From: Epiperipatus broadwayi
Taxonomy: Eukaryota > Onychophora > Udeonychophora > Euonychophora > Peripatidae
Assembly (NCBI GenBank): GCA_028023455.1
Contig: JAQFVV010000073.1
Span: 560,001 to 624,000 of the forward strand
DNA length: 64,000 nt
Reading direction: 5' to 3'
This document shows, piece after piece, positions 25,459 through 39,079 of the stretch. A model generated the notes under the pieces. It worked only from the letters and a program-made list of their open reading frames with translations. It made no database searches and was not told the origin of the DNA. The number at the start of each line of letters is the position of its first letter. Within the stretch, counting starts at the first letter, position 1. The position numbers and the translations under genes were made by a program.

Positions 25459-27350
25459 ATATATATATATACTCATACATACATATAATCAACATGTATA
25501 CATTATATTTGTATTTTTATTAAATTTATGAAAATATATATATAATTTAGTAAGTTAGTATTTTTCATTCTTTAAAATAAAAAAAAAGATGTTGAGAAGA
25601 TGGTTGACAAGGTAATAAATGACCTTTGGGTTCACATAGTTTATCGAATTAAAGGAAATGAAATTAACTTTGTGTTTTAATATCGAATTGTATTGTAACA
25701 ATGTAGAATGCATATGTTTTTTAAAGCTCATGCAGCTTGATATAAAAATATTAATTCTATTAATTTTATTCTTTTTATTAGAAGACTAAGGATTCTATTT
25801 TTTGTCAGCTATATCCTCCTAAAAACTTATAATATGTTTGATTTAAAAGAACAGTGTAAGATAACATCTATATTTTGAATAATTTAATACTCATTAGAAG
25901 AAATTTGTAATATTTGTTTTAAGAAAGTAATTTGAATATATTTTCATGTTCTATAAAAATTGTTCGAATTACATGTTCTAAAATGTAAACTTCATTTTAA
26001 AAAAGAACATGTTTATAAAAACTAACACTAATTTATCATACTTTACATTATAAAGAAAATGCAAAGTGGGTAGAACACCAATTTATCATGGGATATTTAA
26101 AATGCACTTGCCTAGTCAAATATATATGTGAATAACATCTTTTGCCGAATGTCTTAAAATTATATAAAAGTTAGATCTTCAAAATGGGATTATAATTGTT
26201 AATAAAGGAACTGTGTATTAAAAAAATAATAACTACATACAAAGAGGAGACTAAACATCAACTTGGGATATCCTATATTTTTTTTAATGTCTAACAATGA
26301 AGGAATTAAAAATTGCATCTTTGAAGAATTTTCATTTGCGAATTCCAGGAATGTCTGAGAATATTGTATTAACTTTTATAATTACCATTTAAGTTTTTTG
26401 AAAATTATAATTGGGAAAGATTAATTTCATTTTCTTTATTATCGTATTCATTTTTATTAAAGAAAGGAATAATAAGAGAGAATTAATAATTTAAATATTT
26501 TCGTTTATATTTATGATTAATAAAAATTTAAATATAGGTTAACAAGTATTAATATGGGAAAGGGATAATGTGAACTTGAAGGTAAGAGATTAAATTATTT
26601 TTAAATTCACATACTATTAATTTCTAGGACATGACACTACATTATTTATACTAATCCAAATAATCTAATAACCATAATGTATGATAAGTGAATAAATGAT
26701 TAACATTGTTGTGAAGTATATATTTTTATATTAATAAATATAAGTTACATACAATCATTTTAATGAATGAAGGTATTATATATAAATGATTGGATTATTA
26801 TTTGTATAATCTAATTATTATAAAATAGTGTCAATATAAAGTCTTAATATTTGGATACTTATATTTTATATACATTGTAGAATCATGTAGTGTTATAGGT
26901 TAAAAAATATGTCTACTGTAAGTAAATAAAATATTTATATTTTTAATATAAGGAGGTAGATATATAAATAATTTTTTATATATTGTAAAATTTATGTTAT
27001 TTAATTGTTAAATAAATAATTATGTTTTTTATATTAAATTAAATGAAGTCTTCAATTTTGTTTTATTTAATTTAAAGAGTTAGTGAAATTTGTTATTAAT
27101 GTTACTTTAGAATATTGATAGGAACCCCTGAAGAAAGTAAATTGTTAAAATTCCCTGAATTCAAAATCTGAGCATAACAGTAAAGTTAATTAAGGTGGAA
27201 ATTTATTTGATGTGGTTTAGATATAATAAGTTATTAATAATAAATTATTTATTGGAAACAGATATAGTTTATATCAAAATTAAATCACATCTTTTGCGGC
27301 ATCCTATATGAAGATCTTAAATCTGACTATAGTGAGATGCGATTGCCTTA
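25459..27350. other. AT-rich DNA, no gene seen
   Basis: A short (AT)n at 25458-25470 is followed by about 1.9 kb of A/T-rich sequence without readable frames or clear repeats. Confidence 0.4.
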
Positions 27351-27544
27351 ACTTGTCTTGTTGAGAGGGTGCATACCATTACTATATATATATATATTGT
27401 ATGATCAAGTCCTAATGTTGGTATATCAATATTTAAATTTTTTAACATGGATGAACCCGCAAAATATGTCTTATATATATATATATATATATATGTTTAT
27501 CATGAAGTGCCATCATCCCAAGTTCCCCCTATTCTTTCCATACC

Positions 27545-27609
<65 letters not shown>

Positions 27610-27612
27610 CAC

Positions 27613-27650
<38 letters not shown>

Positions 27651-27670
27651 GTGCTAATTTAAAGATTAAT
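27351..27670. repeat. AT-repeat cluster with hairpin
   Basis: AT runs lie at about 27381-27397, 27475-27494 and 27550-27607. ATTAGCACTTTAAT (27605-27618) and its reverse complement (27645-27658) form a hairpin with an AT loop. Confidence 0.85.
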
Positions 27671-29330
27671 GCTAATGAGCATATATTTCTATATAGAATG
27701 TAGGCTATAATTTCTTATTATTGTTAATTGTAAAAACCTGTTAGTGGTCAGCCTAAGAATCACAGCTACTTTAAAGTATAATTTATATAATTATGACTGA
27801 CTATAATATCACAAAGAACCACTTTACTTAGTAAAGGCTATAAATGGAGTTTATTCTTAATTAGTACAATTTTCATGTTTCATTGGTTAATATTCTAGGT
27901 AGTAGCTTAATCACGAGTATATACATATTGATAATAATCCATATTCTTATTTTAGTATTAGGAATGAAACTATTAGAAAAAGAAGAGCAATGCTGAATTT
28001 GAAATTAATTTTAAAATAACTTTTAAAAGTTTTATCAAATCCAAGATTTTATGGATATGTCATGGTCAATTATTTCCACATGTAATATTGACTGATATTG
28101 AAACATTTAGGATAAAACAATAAATCTTTTAATTCCAGAGTTAAAATTAATCTTGTACTAGATTAAATTTTGGTATCTAACTACTAATTTAATTTACTAT
28201 ACATCCACACATACAATTCATTTCAAATAATACTAATGTAACTATTAAATAAATATAAATGAATTCCATGTTTGCTTAATTGAAAAAAAAAATGAATTGT
28301 GCTTATCCAAAGATGCCTACATGAATAACAGTTACTACTCTTGTATTATTTTGAAATTCAGAGTGCATATAAACATATAGATTGTTTTATACATTTAACC
28401 AAAACAAATAATTAAAAAGTATAAAACAAAAAAAAAAAAATAACATTTTTGCATGAATCAAAATATAAAATAAAATTTTTGTTTTAGGCTAATGTATATA
28501 CATCAAATTGAATACTATTGTAACTAATGCTCTTTTTAACTTAGTATCAGTTGAAATCTAATTTTAGCTCTATTAGTCAGCATTTAAATTTGAATTTAAA
28601 CTCAAATAATTTATAGGCAGCTAATTTTACTTTCTATATGTTATCTTTAACTTTTTAACATTAGAACATTTGCAGAATTGGTTAGAAATTCATCCCTTAC
28701 AACTTTTGCATTGTTAACATGGATGATTTTCAACAAGACTAATACTCTTATGGCAGCAGTAAGTTATAATGGGCCTCATCTTTGGGTTAAAAGGCCTGAT
28801 CTTGACAGAATTCTAAGTTTCATCTACTATATTTGCTGGATACTATATTATCACATTGTTGGACTTTCAATAGTAAAAATTACTTTTTATATATGAAGTA
28901 AAAATAGTAATAATAAGTACTTTATATTACTATATTATGAAACATAATTAAAAGAAGTATGTCCCATTGAAAATATTTTGATTAATCTCTTGTTTTTCTT
29001 ATTTTTATTTGTTGAACTTTCACTAGATCTATTTCTCTCAGTTCTGATGATTCTATATTATTTTATGGTATATCTCTTAGTAATGATCATAATATTATTT
29101 TTATAATAGATAATAGTTTTTTTATAAAGCTATCTTGACACATAATTAAAAAACATGCTTACCAATTTCAAAGGTTATGCACTTATTTATCTTGTTCAAT
29201 ATGAATTAGGACTAATTAGTTGGTTTGGGATTTATTTTAATTATACTAACACAACAAAGGAAAATTAGTTGTCAAATTCTAAAATTTCAGGCAACTTAAC
29301 ATTTTTATAATTAATTTATAATATACAGGG
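27671..29330. other. AT-rich DNA with one unrecognised 72-codon frame
   Basis: The frame at 28678-28896 (+) is less A/T-biased than its surroundings and is preceded by ACATTTGCAG, which resembles a splice acceptor. I recognise no domain, so an exon or a transposon remnant are both possible. The rest shows nothing. Confidence 0.3.
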
Positions 29331-29331
29331 T

Positions 29332-29515
29332 CTATGAGCATAGACTTTCACATGACCTAACACTCACCACTCTATCTCATGTCACTGATACACTTAAACA
29401 CATAAATGTTGAAAAAGATAAATAATCACCAATATATGTATCATGCTAAACCAGCATGTAAAAGTCTGTGTTCATATACCCTATATATTACGTATATTGA
29501 TACAGGTATGTAGTA
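29332..29515. mobile_element. tRNA-like SINE, family 2, truncated inverted pair
   Basis: The minus-strand copy (about 29332-29457) has GACTTTCACATGACCTA, then GTTGAAAAAGATAAATAATC and ATGCTAAACCAGCATG. It is followed at once by a plus-strand partial copy with AAAGTCTGTGTTCATATACCC and ATATTACGTATAT. The layout matches the 12.5-13.3 kb foldback but the right copy keeps only the B-box half. Confidence 0.6.
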
Positions 29516-29751
29516 GGCCTATATTTCAGTTACAATTAATTCATAATAAAATCACATTATACTTATTAATTTCTTTTGTACTTTTTTTTTAAAGTTTCAT
29601 TTTCAATTTTTATAACTTGGAACACACTTTTTCTCTTATTGTCAAAAGAGTATAAAATTTACATTTGCAATTGAAGTCCATTATCCAATCTTAAAATGTC
29701 AATAAAGAAGAACTATTTAAAACGCAAATATTATTTACACTCACACACACA

Positions 29752-30332
<581 letters not shown>

Positions 30333-31637
30333 AAAGAAAATATCATAATGCAAAACGTTAGTTGAAGTAAATAACGAACATTCAATATCAGCAACTCCCT
30401 CTGTAAATAAATATAAAGTCTGAATTTCATAATTTTACATTACGTTTAGAAATGGGACATTTTACTACACATGGATAATAATATCTCGTGACATTTACAC
30501 ATCCTTTTCATAATTTGAAAGACAACTTACTATATATGACTGCAAATATCTTATGACAGTCACATATTGTTTTTTTTTTTTTAATTTAAACAATAATGTC
30601 TGACACACTCTAATTAGAATATTTCTATCCAAAATATCTCCAATTATATGCACATGAGCTATTTTATTCTTGGTTCCATGTAAACACATTATTAGTCAGA
30701 TCAACAAATTGAAGTTTATTTAATTAGTTTTTTTAATATGTAAAACCATTTTATATTTTAATGTATTCTCATAGTATCTGTCTATATTATATTTTTAAAC
30801 ATTTAAGATTAAACTGTTATTTTGTATTTTATATAAATAATTTTTACTGTATTTATTAAAAATATAAAAATATTTAAATTTGCCAATATAAAAAAAAGTT
30901 ATAAATAAAAATAAGAAATGAGAGCAGTCACTTTTTTTCTATTGGAATGTTGCTGCATTGTTGATAAAGTATTAAATGAATAAAATATTTATTTGGGCTT
31001 CAATTCTAAAATCCAAATGAATTAAGTCATCTTGAAGCAATAAAATTTTGTTCTAATATTTAAAATTTCAATTATAATAATTAAAAAATAAAAAATAATG
31101 GCTGTGATATTTGTAAAGGCGTTTTTTTTTTCAACTAATCAAAGTTTCACTTTTTTACCATTATTACTTTGTTTCTTGACCCATTTTTTTAAAAACAAAT
31201 AATTTCAAATTAAATGTAAGTATAATTATGAATATGTTTGGTACTAAAATAAATATTTTATAAATAGTTTACAATAATAATAATAAATTATAAATAAACT
31301 GCAAAAAAAAAAAATTCTTCAAAGTCACACACACAAAAAAATTGCTTAGGAATTCTTCTAAGCCTGAAAAGAAAAAAAATACTAATCAGCAGTTTTGACA
31401 TTTGTGTTTGAATTAGGTTCTACATACAATATTAACATGTTCAGTTTTATTGTTTAAACTCACATGTTAATACATAGTTTGCTTCCAATTTCTGTCATCA
31501 ATTGAATGGAAAACTGGATAATTAATACTACAGATTTTCAGAAGAGCACAATAGTAAGTCAATAGTGACTGCAGTGCTGACACCACTCCATTTTTGGGGA
31601 TATTCTTGTAGATTTAAGTAAGGCATTTATAATATAT
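30333..31637. other. AT-rich DNA, no feature seen
   Basis: Homopolymer runs and A/T-rich sequence. The 64-codon minus-strand frame at 30495-30689 has no recognisable motif. Confidence 0.4.
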
Positions 31638-31734
31638 ATCATCATCATCATCATCATCAACCATTATCAATCCACTGCAGGATGAAGGTCTCTCCAAGTT
31701 TAATCCATCTTCTCTGATCTTTAGTTTCTATTTT

Positions 31735-32760
31735 CTACAACACCCCTGCACATTTTCTTATTTCATCCATCCATCTCACATGTGGTCTTTTTCTGGGTCT
31801 TTTACAATCTCTTGGAATCCAGTTTAAAATTTCAATTGTCCATCTATTATCATTTCTTCTAGCAATATGTCCAGCCCAACTCCATTTCAATCTTTTAAGG
31901 TCAGTAACACCTGTTTGTTGTCTTACCCATACATTGTGTTTTTGATCTCTTCTTGTTACTTCCAACATACATCTCTCCATACTCCTTTGAGTGGTCTGAA
32001 GTCTCTGTATTGCTCTTCTATTAAGTGTCCAAGTCTCAGATCCATAAGTAAGAACTGGCAAAACACATTTGTTAAAAACCATTCTTTTCAAACACATAGG
32101 CATATTTCCTTTTAGTATCAAGTTATTTCTACCAAAAGCACTCCAACCAAGTTTAATTCTATGATTAATTTCCTCCATTATGTTTCCATATGTATTAATA
32201 ATCTGACCAAGGTATTTGTAACTGTTAACGTCTTCTAATTCTTCATAATCAATCTTTATTTTCATATTTTGAGCAAATCGATTAAACATTACTTTAGTCT
32301 TTTTAACATTTATCTTTAGTCCTACTTTTCTACTTTCATCTGCTAACTCCTGCAACATTTCCTGCAGCTCTGAAGCATTATTTGCAAAAACAACTACATC
32401 ATCTGCAAAGTCTAAATGACTTAAATACTCTCCATTTACTTTCATTCCTTTAGTTTCCCATTTTAATCCACAAAATACTTCTTGCAGCACTGCTGTAAAA
32501 AGTTTTGGAGATATGGAGTCACCTTGTCTTACACCTTTCTCAATGTTGATTTTTCCAGTATCATTATGTAATCTAATTGTTGCTGTTGCATTTTTATAAA
32601 TATTCTTTAAAATATGACAATATCCTGGATCTATACCTTGATGATCCAATGCTTTAGTCACTGAAGAAATGTGTATAGAATCGAATGCCTTTTCATAATC
32701 TACAAATCCAAAACATAATGACAACTCATATTCATTTGTCCTTTCTATGACTTCTCTCAA
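31735..32760 (-). pseudogene. RTE copy 2: catalytic reverse transcriptase and C-terminal segment
   Basis: The 341-codon segment holds FVDYEKAFDSI, GVRQGDSISPKLF, the LDFADDVVVFA catalytic box, LTYGSETWTL and the PRKRPHVRWMDEI tail. It lacks a 4-residue IEKI stretch present in copy 1 (12-base in-frame deletion) and stops early at CAGVL, where the Trp codon of copy 1 is TAG. With the upstream breaks it cannot be produced as part of a functional polyprotein. Confidence 0.85.
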
Positions 32761-32801
32761 TACCTGGATATTGTACTAAAACCACTTTTAAATCCAGCTT
32801 T

Positions 32802-33218
32802 TTATCTTGGTTGGTGGAAATCCAAAGTTCTCTGTAGATGAGTTGTAATTATCTTGGTAAAAATTTTATATAAAACTGATAAAAGGCTGATAGGTCTGTA
32901 ATTACTAACATCTTCTTTATCACCTTTTTTAAATATTAATATTATTACTGCATTCTTCCAATCTTCCAGTACATCTTTATCATTTAGACATTTGGTATAT
33001 AACTTTGCTAAAATTGTTTCTATTTCTTCACCTGCTTCTTTTAATATATCAATTATAATTCCATCATTTCCTGGAGCCTTTCCTTTCTTCATACATTTAA
33101 TTGCATGTCTCACTTCTTCATTTAAAATTCTGGGCAATTCGGAAGATGTAATAGATATAGGAGGTACTTGTTCTTTATTACTATATAATTCTTGATAAAA
33201 ATCTTCTACCAATTTCAT
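32802..33218 (-). pseudogene. RTE copy 2: N-terminal reverse transcriptase segment
   Basis: The 138-codon segment carries KKGKAPGNDGI and NYRPISLLSVLYK (reverse transcriptase blocks 1-2). It ends at FHQPR, where a GAG-AAC to GAT-AAA-type change creates a TAA stop (copy 1 continues with EQAGF). Just downstream, a 7-base deletion within the copy-1 sequence AATAGATCATATCC also shifts the frame. Confidence 0.85.
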
Positions 33219-34570
33219 GATGTCATCTCTCTTTTTAGTAATAATTCTATCTTTTTTCTTATTGCAGATATAAATTTCCTACCAATACCAAAATGTTGTT
33301 TAACATTCTTGAGACTTTTATTTTCTTCTACAGCTTTCCTTGCTATTTCACAGTTATACTTTCTTATATCATTTTCAACTCTTTTCCTTACCATTTTACA
33401 AAATTCGAGATATTCACTTCTTTTTAATACATCATTTTTGTATATCTTCATATTCGTTCTTTTCTTCATAAATTCTCTAGTCTCAGTAGAAATTTTATTA
33501 GTCAATTGCTGCTTTTTTCTACCAGCTATTTTTGTTGCAGTTTTTAAAAGTGTATCAGTTATTTTCATATTAATTTCATTCAAATCTGAATCATGTTCAA
33601 AATTTCCTAACACTTGAAATCTATTTGTAAGTTCTAATTTAAATTCATTAGAATGTTTCTGAAGATTAGAAATATCAACTGTAAATATTGTTTTTCTTAA
33701 TAATTTTTGTCTCTCTAGTTTTACATTAACACGTAACTTACACCTTACTAATTGATGATCACTTCCTGTGTTAAATTTATTAAGAACATTACAATCTTGA
33801 AATATGTATTTCCTGTTAGTCAAAATATAATCCAATTCTGCTGTACCTTCATTTGGATGCTTCCATGTCCATTTCCTTTTAACATTTTTCTCAAAAAATG
33901 AATTCATAATATAAAATTTTTCTTTTTCTGCAAACTCCACAAGTCTATGTCCTCTCTCATTTCTATTACCATAACCAAAATTACCTACAGCAATTTCATC
34001 TTTCATTTGTCTACCAATTCTAGCATTAAAGTCTCCCATAACAATTTTAAAATGTTGTTTACTCTGATCAAAAGCCTTTTGTACATCCATATAAAAATCT
34101 TCTACTACTTTATCACTATGAGAACTTGTTGGGGCATAAACCTGAATTATCTGCATTTGGTATCTGCTATTAAGTTGTATAACTAATCTTGCAACTCTGT
34201 CCGATACACCATCAATCTCCACAATATTGTTCTTCCACTTTTTATTTATAATGAATCCTACTCCACTTGTATTTCCAATATTTGTGCCTTTATAATAGAG
34301 TATATGTCCACTTTTTAAATCAATTGTTTCTTCACCTTTTCTTCTAACTTCACAAAGTCCAATAATGTCCCATTTAATATAAGACAATTCTTCTTCTAAT
34401 TTTTGCAATCTTCCTTCTCTTGAAAGTGATCTGCAGTTGTAAGTACCTAAATAAAAAGTCATCATCAGGGGATTCTTAGCACCCTCCGCCTTCGACCACC
34501 AACTGCTGCCTTGGTTGGTGACTTTACAACCTCCTGGGAATAAGGGCCATGCTTTATTTTTGTCTGTCAT
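33215..34570 (-). pseudogene. RTE copy 2: endonuclease and linker segment
   Basis: The 451-codon open segment carries the full endonuclease region including NCRSL, CEVRRKGEE, QVYAPTSSH, MGDFNARIG and, in the same frame, GSDHQLVRCKL. It therefore shows the intact order that copy 1 breaks. It lacks an 8-residue stretch near position 33 that copy 1 has. It ends because an A run near 33251 has six instead of seven A compared with copy 1, shifting the frame just before the reverse transcriptase. The domain would nick target DNA; here it is cut off from the polymerase. Confidence 0.85.
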
Positions 34571-34870
34571 AATTGTATATATGTATTGGAAAAATATTTA
34601 TCATTTACACAAACATTCATTCTGCCTTATCAGGCAATGAGAAGAAAGACCATGGTGTTTCTTGATTTTAAACTCAGAGGTAAAAAGCCAATAAACTCAC
34701 CATGCTGGCTAATGCATGTTGGTGAGTAGCCCATCCATGTTCGTATACTATATGAATAATCACATAGTAATAACAGCTGCAATGACAAGAACGTATGGAG
34801 TGGACATTAGGAATTTGCCCTGCTCGGTTCCTTTAAGACCTCCAAGAGGAATCAAAGGGTCTCCTTTCAG

Positions 34871-34873
<3 letters not shown>

Positions 34874-34907
<34 letters not shown>

Positions 34908-34924
34908 TATATATATATAGGTTA

Positions 34925-34960
<36 letters not shown>

Positions 34961-34970
34961 TAACCTGGTC
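34874..34970. repeat. (AT)n hairpin between RTE copy 2 and element B
   Basis: AT runs with GGTTAGAATATAT (from 34919) and its reverse complement ATATATTCTAACC (ends about 34966), forming a hairpin whose loop is pure AT. Element B begins 4 bases further on. Confidence 0.9.
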
Positions 34971-35182
34971 TTGTGCATCCTCACTTTCAGATAATATAGG
35001 ATATAAATAAAACGGGTTCTAGCTCAGTTAATAATTAATAAAATATTCAGCATTAAAATTAAATGATTCACTAGCTCAAATTTAAAATACGAATAAGGTT
35101 CAGTTTATAAAAAATAAATTAAATAAATATTTTAATATTTTCATGAGACTTGAAGTGAAAATACAGGTGACAAGATAGATTA

Positions 35183-35279
35183 CATTGAGCCAATATCCTA
35201 CAGGATACTACCTCAATGGCATAAGAACACTATACCCCTTTATTACTATTTCAAATAACAAACTGATAGTATTCTTACG
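35183..35279 (-). ncRNA. Conserved double-hairpin structure in element B
   Basis: Minus-strand stem 1 pairs CGTAAGAATACTAT (35279-35266) with ATAGTGTTCTTATG (35233-35220), 14 pairs with two G-U, 32-nt loop. One unpaired C is followed by hairpin 2 (35218-35183): CATTGAG/CTCAATG, a 2x2 internal loop, then AGTATCC pairing with GGATATT. Compared with copy A one inner pair changed from T-A to C-G on both sides, and several others switch between Watson-Crick and G-U. Confidence 0.6.
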
Positions 35280-35766
35280 ACTTTAATAATTTCTACTCAC
35301 TAAGATTAAACTAATAATTAAATCTTAATCTCCTATTTGTAATAATCTAGCTCAATAAAAATCTCAGGTTCATAAAGTTTATCCTAAGTTAATAAAAATA
35401 GGGTAGTAAAATATGAGAAGGGATTTTATGTCATAATCTACTACACTGAAACCAATAATAATAAATAATAATAATAATATTCTTCATTGTTTAACTAATT
35501 CTGGATATCTTTTCTTTTCGTTATATTTTTATTACCATAATAAAATAATAAAATAGTTTTATGTAATATTTTACCTTTATGTAATAATATAATAAATACG
35601 TGGTAGCATTTGATAATCTTATAAACAAAACTATGTGCCAACTGATAGCATATAATTCAATATAATATTGTGATAACTGATTTATGACCAATAAAATACT
35701 ATAAAATTATGATTATTTAATTAAAAGAATACCAATAAAATATTTAAATTCTTAAAATAATTTTCT

Positions 35767-35829
35767 ATAAACAGAGCAAAACTATCCATACAGTTTTGCC
35801 ACCTGTATGGAGAGTTTTGCTCTGTTTAT
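35767..35829. repeat. 63-nt near-perfect hairpin inside element B
   Basis: ATAAACAGAGCAAAACT (35767-35783) pairs with 35813-35829. After a 2x2 internal loop CCATACAG (35786-35793) pairs with CTGTATGG (35803-35810). The loop is TTTTGCCAC. It has the size and shape of a microRNA precursor or a tiny MITE. I do not find it at the equivalent place in copy A. Confidence 0.8.
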
Positions 35830-38800
35830 CAACAATTAATGTGCTAGTATAGAAAATGTGCTCATGTGATGCTTAATGGTTTAAATAATTTTCTATTTAT
35901 CTTTTTGTGCAAAATTATATATTTGTTTCAATTGTTATGAATATATCGTGATTTCATGCAGTGAAGTGGAGAAATAATCAATCAAGACAAAAAAAATTTT
36001 GAAAAACAAATTTTAACAAAGTTTATTAACAACAACAAATAAAATAAACAATTTATGTACATTATTTACAATGGATATCCTTATTTTATTCTTACATTTT
36101 TATCTACCAGGTTATGAAAAATAATTTATAGTTTAGTTATATCTTTATTTAGACTTAAGATAAAATAAAAATGTTACCATTTGGTTTCTCGTTATGGTTA
36201 ACTTATTACAAATATATTTACTTATTTCATTAGCAAAATATTTCATCCTTAATATTATTAAAACTAGCTTATTTTAAAACATTCATAGGAAAACATTTTA
36301 CAGAAATCAAAATTAACTTTATAATGAGTATGGATTTCTCAAAATATTAAAAAATTTCATCTTGCAAAGTCAAAGATGTTACATAAAATATTCATCCAAA
36401 ATTCACACAATGTTTATTAATCATAATATATTCTTATTTAGCCTTACTTTAGTATGATATAAGTGTAACAATCAATATATTCCTGTTATTCAATAAACAA
36501 AAAAATATACTATGCATATTGTTTATATAATTTACTTAGTACTATTGTATTTTAAAAACATGCAATATTTATTTTTCTCTTAAAAAAATAATAATAAAGC
36601 ATTTAAAAATAATTAACATTTCAAAGAAAACATCTTGTTTAGATACTCTATTCCAAAATTTATATTTCATTTCTGAAATAAATTCAAAAATATATTCTAT
36701 GATTCTTTTCTTTCCCTTAGGATTCATTGGACCTTCAATTTTAAGTTATAAAATTCTATTCCTTATAAGCAAATAAATCAATCTTATACAAAAACGATAG
36801 CATAACCTAAGCTCTAAATTATTTATCATTTCTTTTCAAAATATCTTACTGAAATGATGCAGTTACATGAAATAAAGATAGCGAAACAGATGTATAGGAT
36901 TTAAGGAAGAAAGCTAGAGTATCGCTCATAACATATCTCAAAAACATGGCACAGTGCATTACAAGAAAGAGGTATGATCTTTACCTGTCTAATAACCTCT
37001 AATACATGAACGATGTTAAAGCTATTTCTTCAGCTTTATTAGAACATCAAATATTTAAAGAAATATAAAACACTGTCCAAATAAAATGTGTACCAATCAT
37101 AGGGCTTTGTTAACTATGCTGATATCCACATAAAGATTAAATATTATTTCTATTCCTTATCATATCCTATTTCTTAAAAACATCATTTTGGTTTCCTGTT
37201 CACTAAGTACTTCCAAGCCACTATCTCAACATTATTTCTCAAGATTTTCCCCATCTTACATCGAGAAATAACTATCTGCATTTACAAAACAATAAATAAA
37301 ATTCACTGATAATTTTAAAACAATTTCACTGTTCTACAAGAAAAGTTTGTCCACTTCATCATTCTGTATGCTTAATCATATATAATCTAATCAGACAATA
37401 TTTGAATATCCTAACATGAAAATTTTAAAAGAATCACATAATTATTTGTTATTATGTTGGATTATATCACTAATATAAAAAAAATCATTGTATGCATATT
37501 TTCAAATCAATCCTATCTCTTTTTTTTTTTTAAATGTTGTATGAAATGCATTACATATAATTAAACCTTTTACACTTCATTCTTACAATTCATAGATGAT
37601 TTAAAGAAAACAAAAATATACATTATAAATTATTAATAGTCATTATTATTAACAAAATAACCTTTATCTGGTCATCATACTCAGTAGGCTTCTTCATCCA
37701 CTAGATACCGATCATTGCAAACATAAAGAAATATACATTCATACACTTTATTTTAAAATATATTCTTATCTAAATTATTAGATTATTTCATTATAAAATT
37801 TTATATCATCACCAAATTAATATTTTATGTTTTCGTAATCTTATAAAAAAAAATTAGATTTAAACTAGGTTAATAAAAATAAAAGGAATCAAAACTATAA
37901 TTACATATTTTCTTGACAATAGTTCCTGATAAGTCCAAAATGTTTATTATTTTCTCTAGAGTTTTAAAAATGTTCTCCTCAAAGCGCGTTAAAGTTTAAA
38001 AATAAGAATAATTATTAACCCATTTAGTAAAATTTATAGAAAATAATCCTTGGTATTTGTATTTAGGATGATAATTATTAAATCATAATATTAATTAAGC
38101 CCGTGAAATTTCTTCAATATTCTCTGCCAATATTCTCTGCGGCATATCCGATGCATCTTCCATCTAATTTAGCTTTAAAAATATTCGGTAAACTTTTTTA
38201 CAATATTTCCATGGATCCATCTTTTTATTCAACTATATGTTCACTTTTTTATATATGTTTCCTTCTTAATACATTTAAACTTTCGTTTGGTATTTTTTAT
38301 ATATCACTTTTTAAAAAAAAAAAAAAAACTTCAAGTACTTTTAAAACAAATCTTTTCTAAATACATTTTAAACAATTCTAAGACTGGAGGTTTTAATATC
38401 AAAAACGCTTCAGTAACATATTCTCCTGGGTTCTTTCTTTAACTCTTGAAAATATTTTTTTAAAAATGTTACCTTCAGAAAGGATATAACATTTTACTCC
38501 TTTTGATATAATATTATATAAAACGATTCATAAGATATAATTGTCTTATTACTATTTTTAAAAAATAAATCTTGGATAAACTTATAAATAATATGTCTCA
38601 ATACATTTTTTTTAGACTCCATATAATGTCCGAACTGAGGGTTTTATGCACTAGAACAGTTCTCCAGTGAAGCATTAATAAATCTGTATCAAAATATTCC
38701 CAAAACATTTTTATATTATTAGAATTTATATCCATTTTATTCCACAGTATATCCATCTTTTCATTGCAAAGTTTAGGTCAAATTTCAGATAAAATAATCC

Positions 38801-39045
38801 TGGTAAGTACTTTAAAAAACTAGCAAATCATTTTCACAAAGTTCCCAAATATATTACTTTTTTAAACTCTCTTTTGCAAAATACTTTTAAAAATATCAAT
38901 TAGTTTTTTGCAAATAAAACTATAAGAAAGTATTAAAAATTGACTAAAATAAAAATTTTAAAGTACTATCTTTTGATAGCTACTAATATACCTTTCTCTG
39001 GTTTCAATACATTATTAAATCTCCCTTAATAACCCCCATGCAACA

Positions 39046-39079
39046 TATTTATAGTCTAGAAAATACGTCATTTGATTGG
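39046..39079 (-). promoter_or_regulatory. Putative Pol II promoter of element B (CCAAT + TATA)
   Basis: On the minus strand, CCAATCAAATG starts at 39079 and TATAAATA lies at 39053-39046, with 15 bases between them exactly as in copy A. ACGT just after the CCAAT block resembles a CRE half-site. The spacer sequence differs from copy A while its length is kept. Confidence 0.55.

Larger units (their letters stand above)
31638..34873 (-). mobile_element. RTE-like LINE, copy 2 (full length, disabled)
   Basis: Same family and extent as copy 1, opposite strand. The 5' end is near 34873 in a (TA)n tract, and the 3' (GAT)n tail is at 31638-31660, next to an AATATAT remnant, so it looks inserted into an AT repeat. 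The sequence is very close to copy 1 but has several disabling changes, listed under the coding segments. It keeps the sixth T (33893-33898 on plus) that copy 1 lost. Confidence 0.85.
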
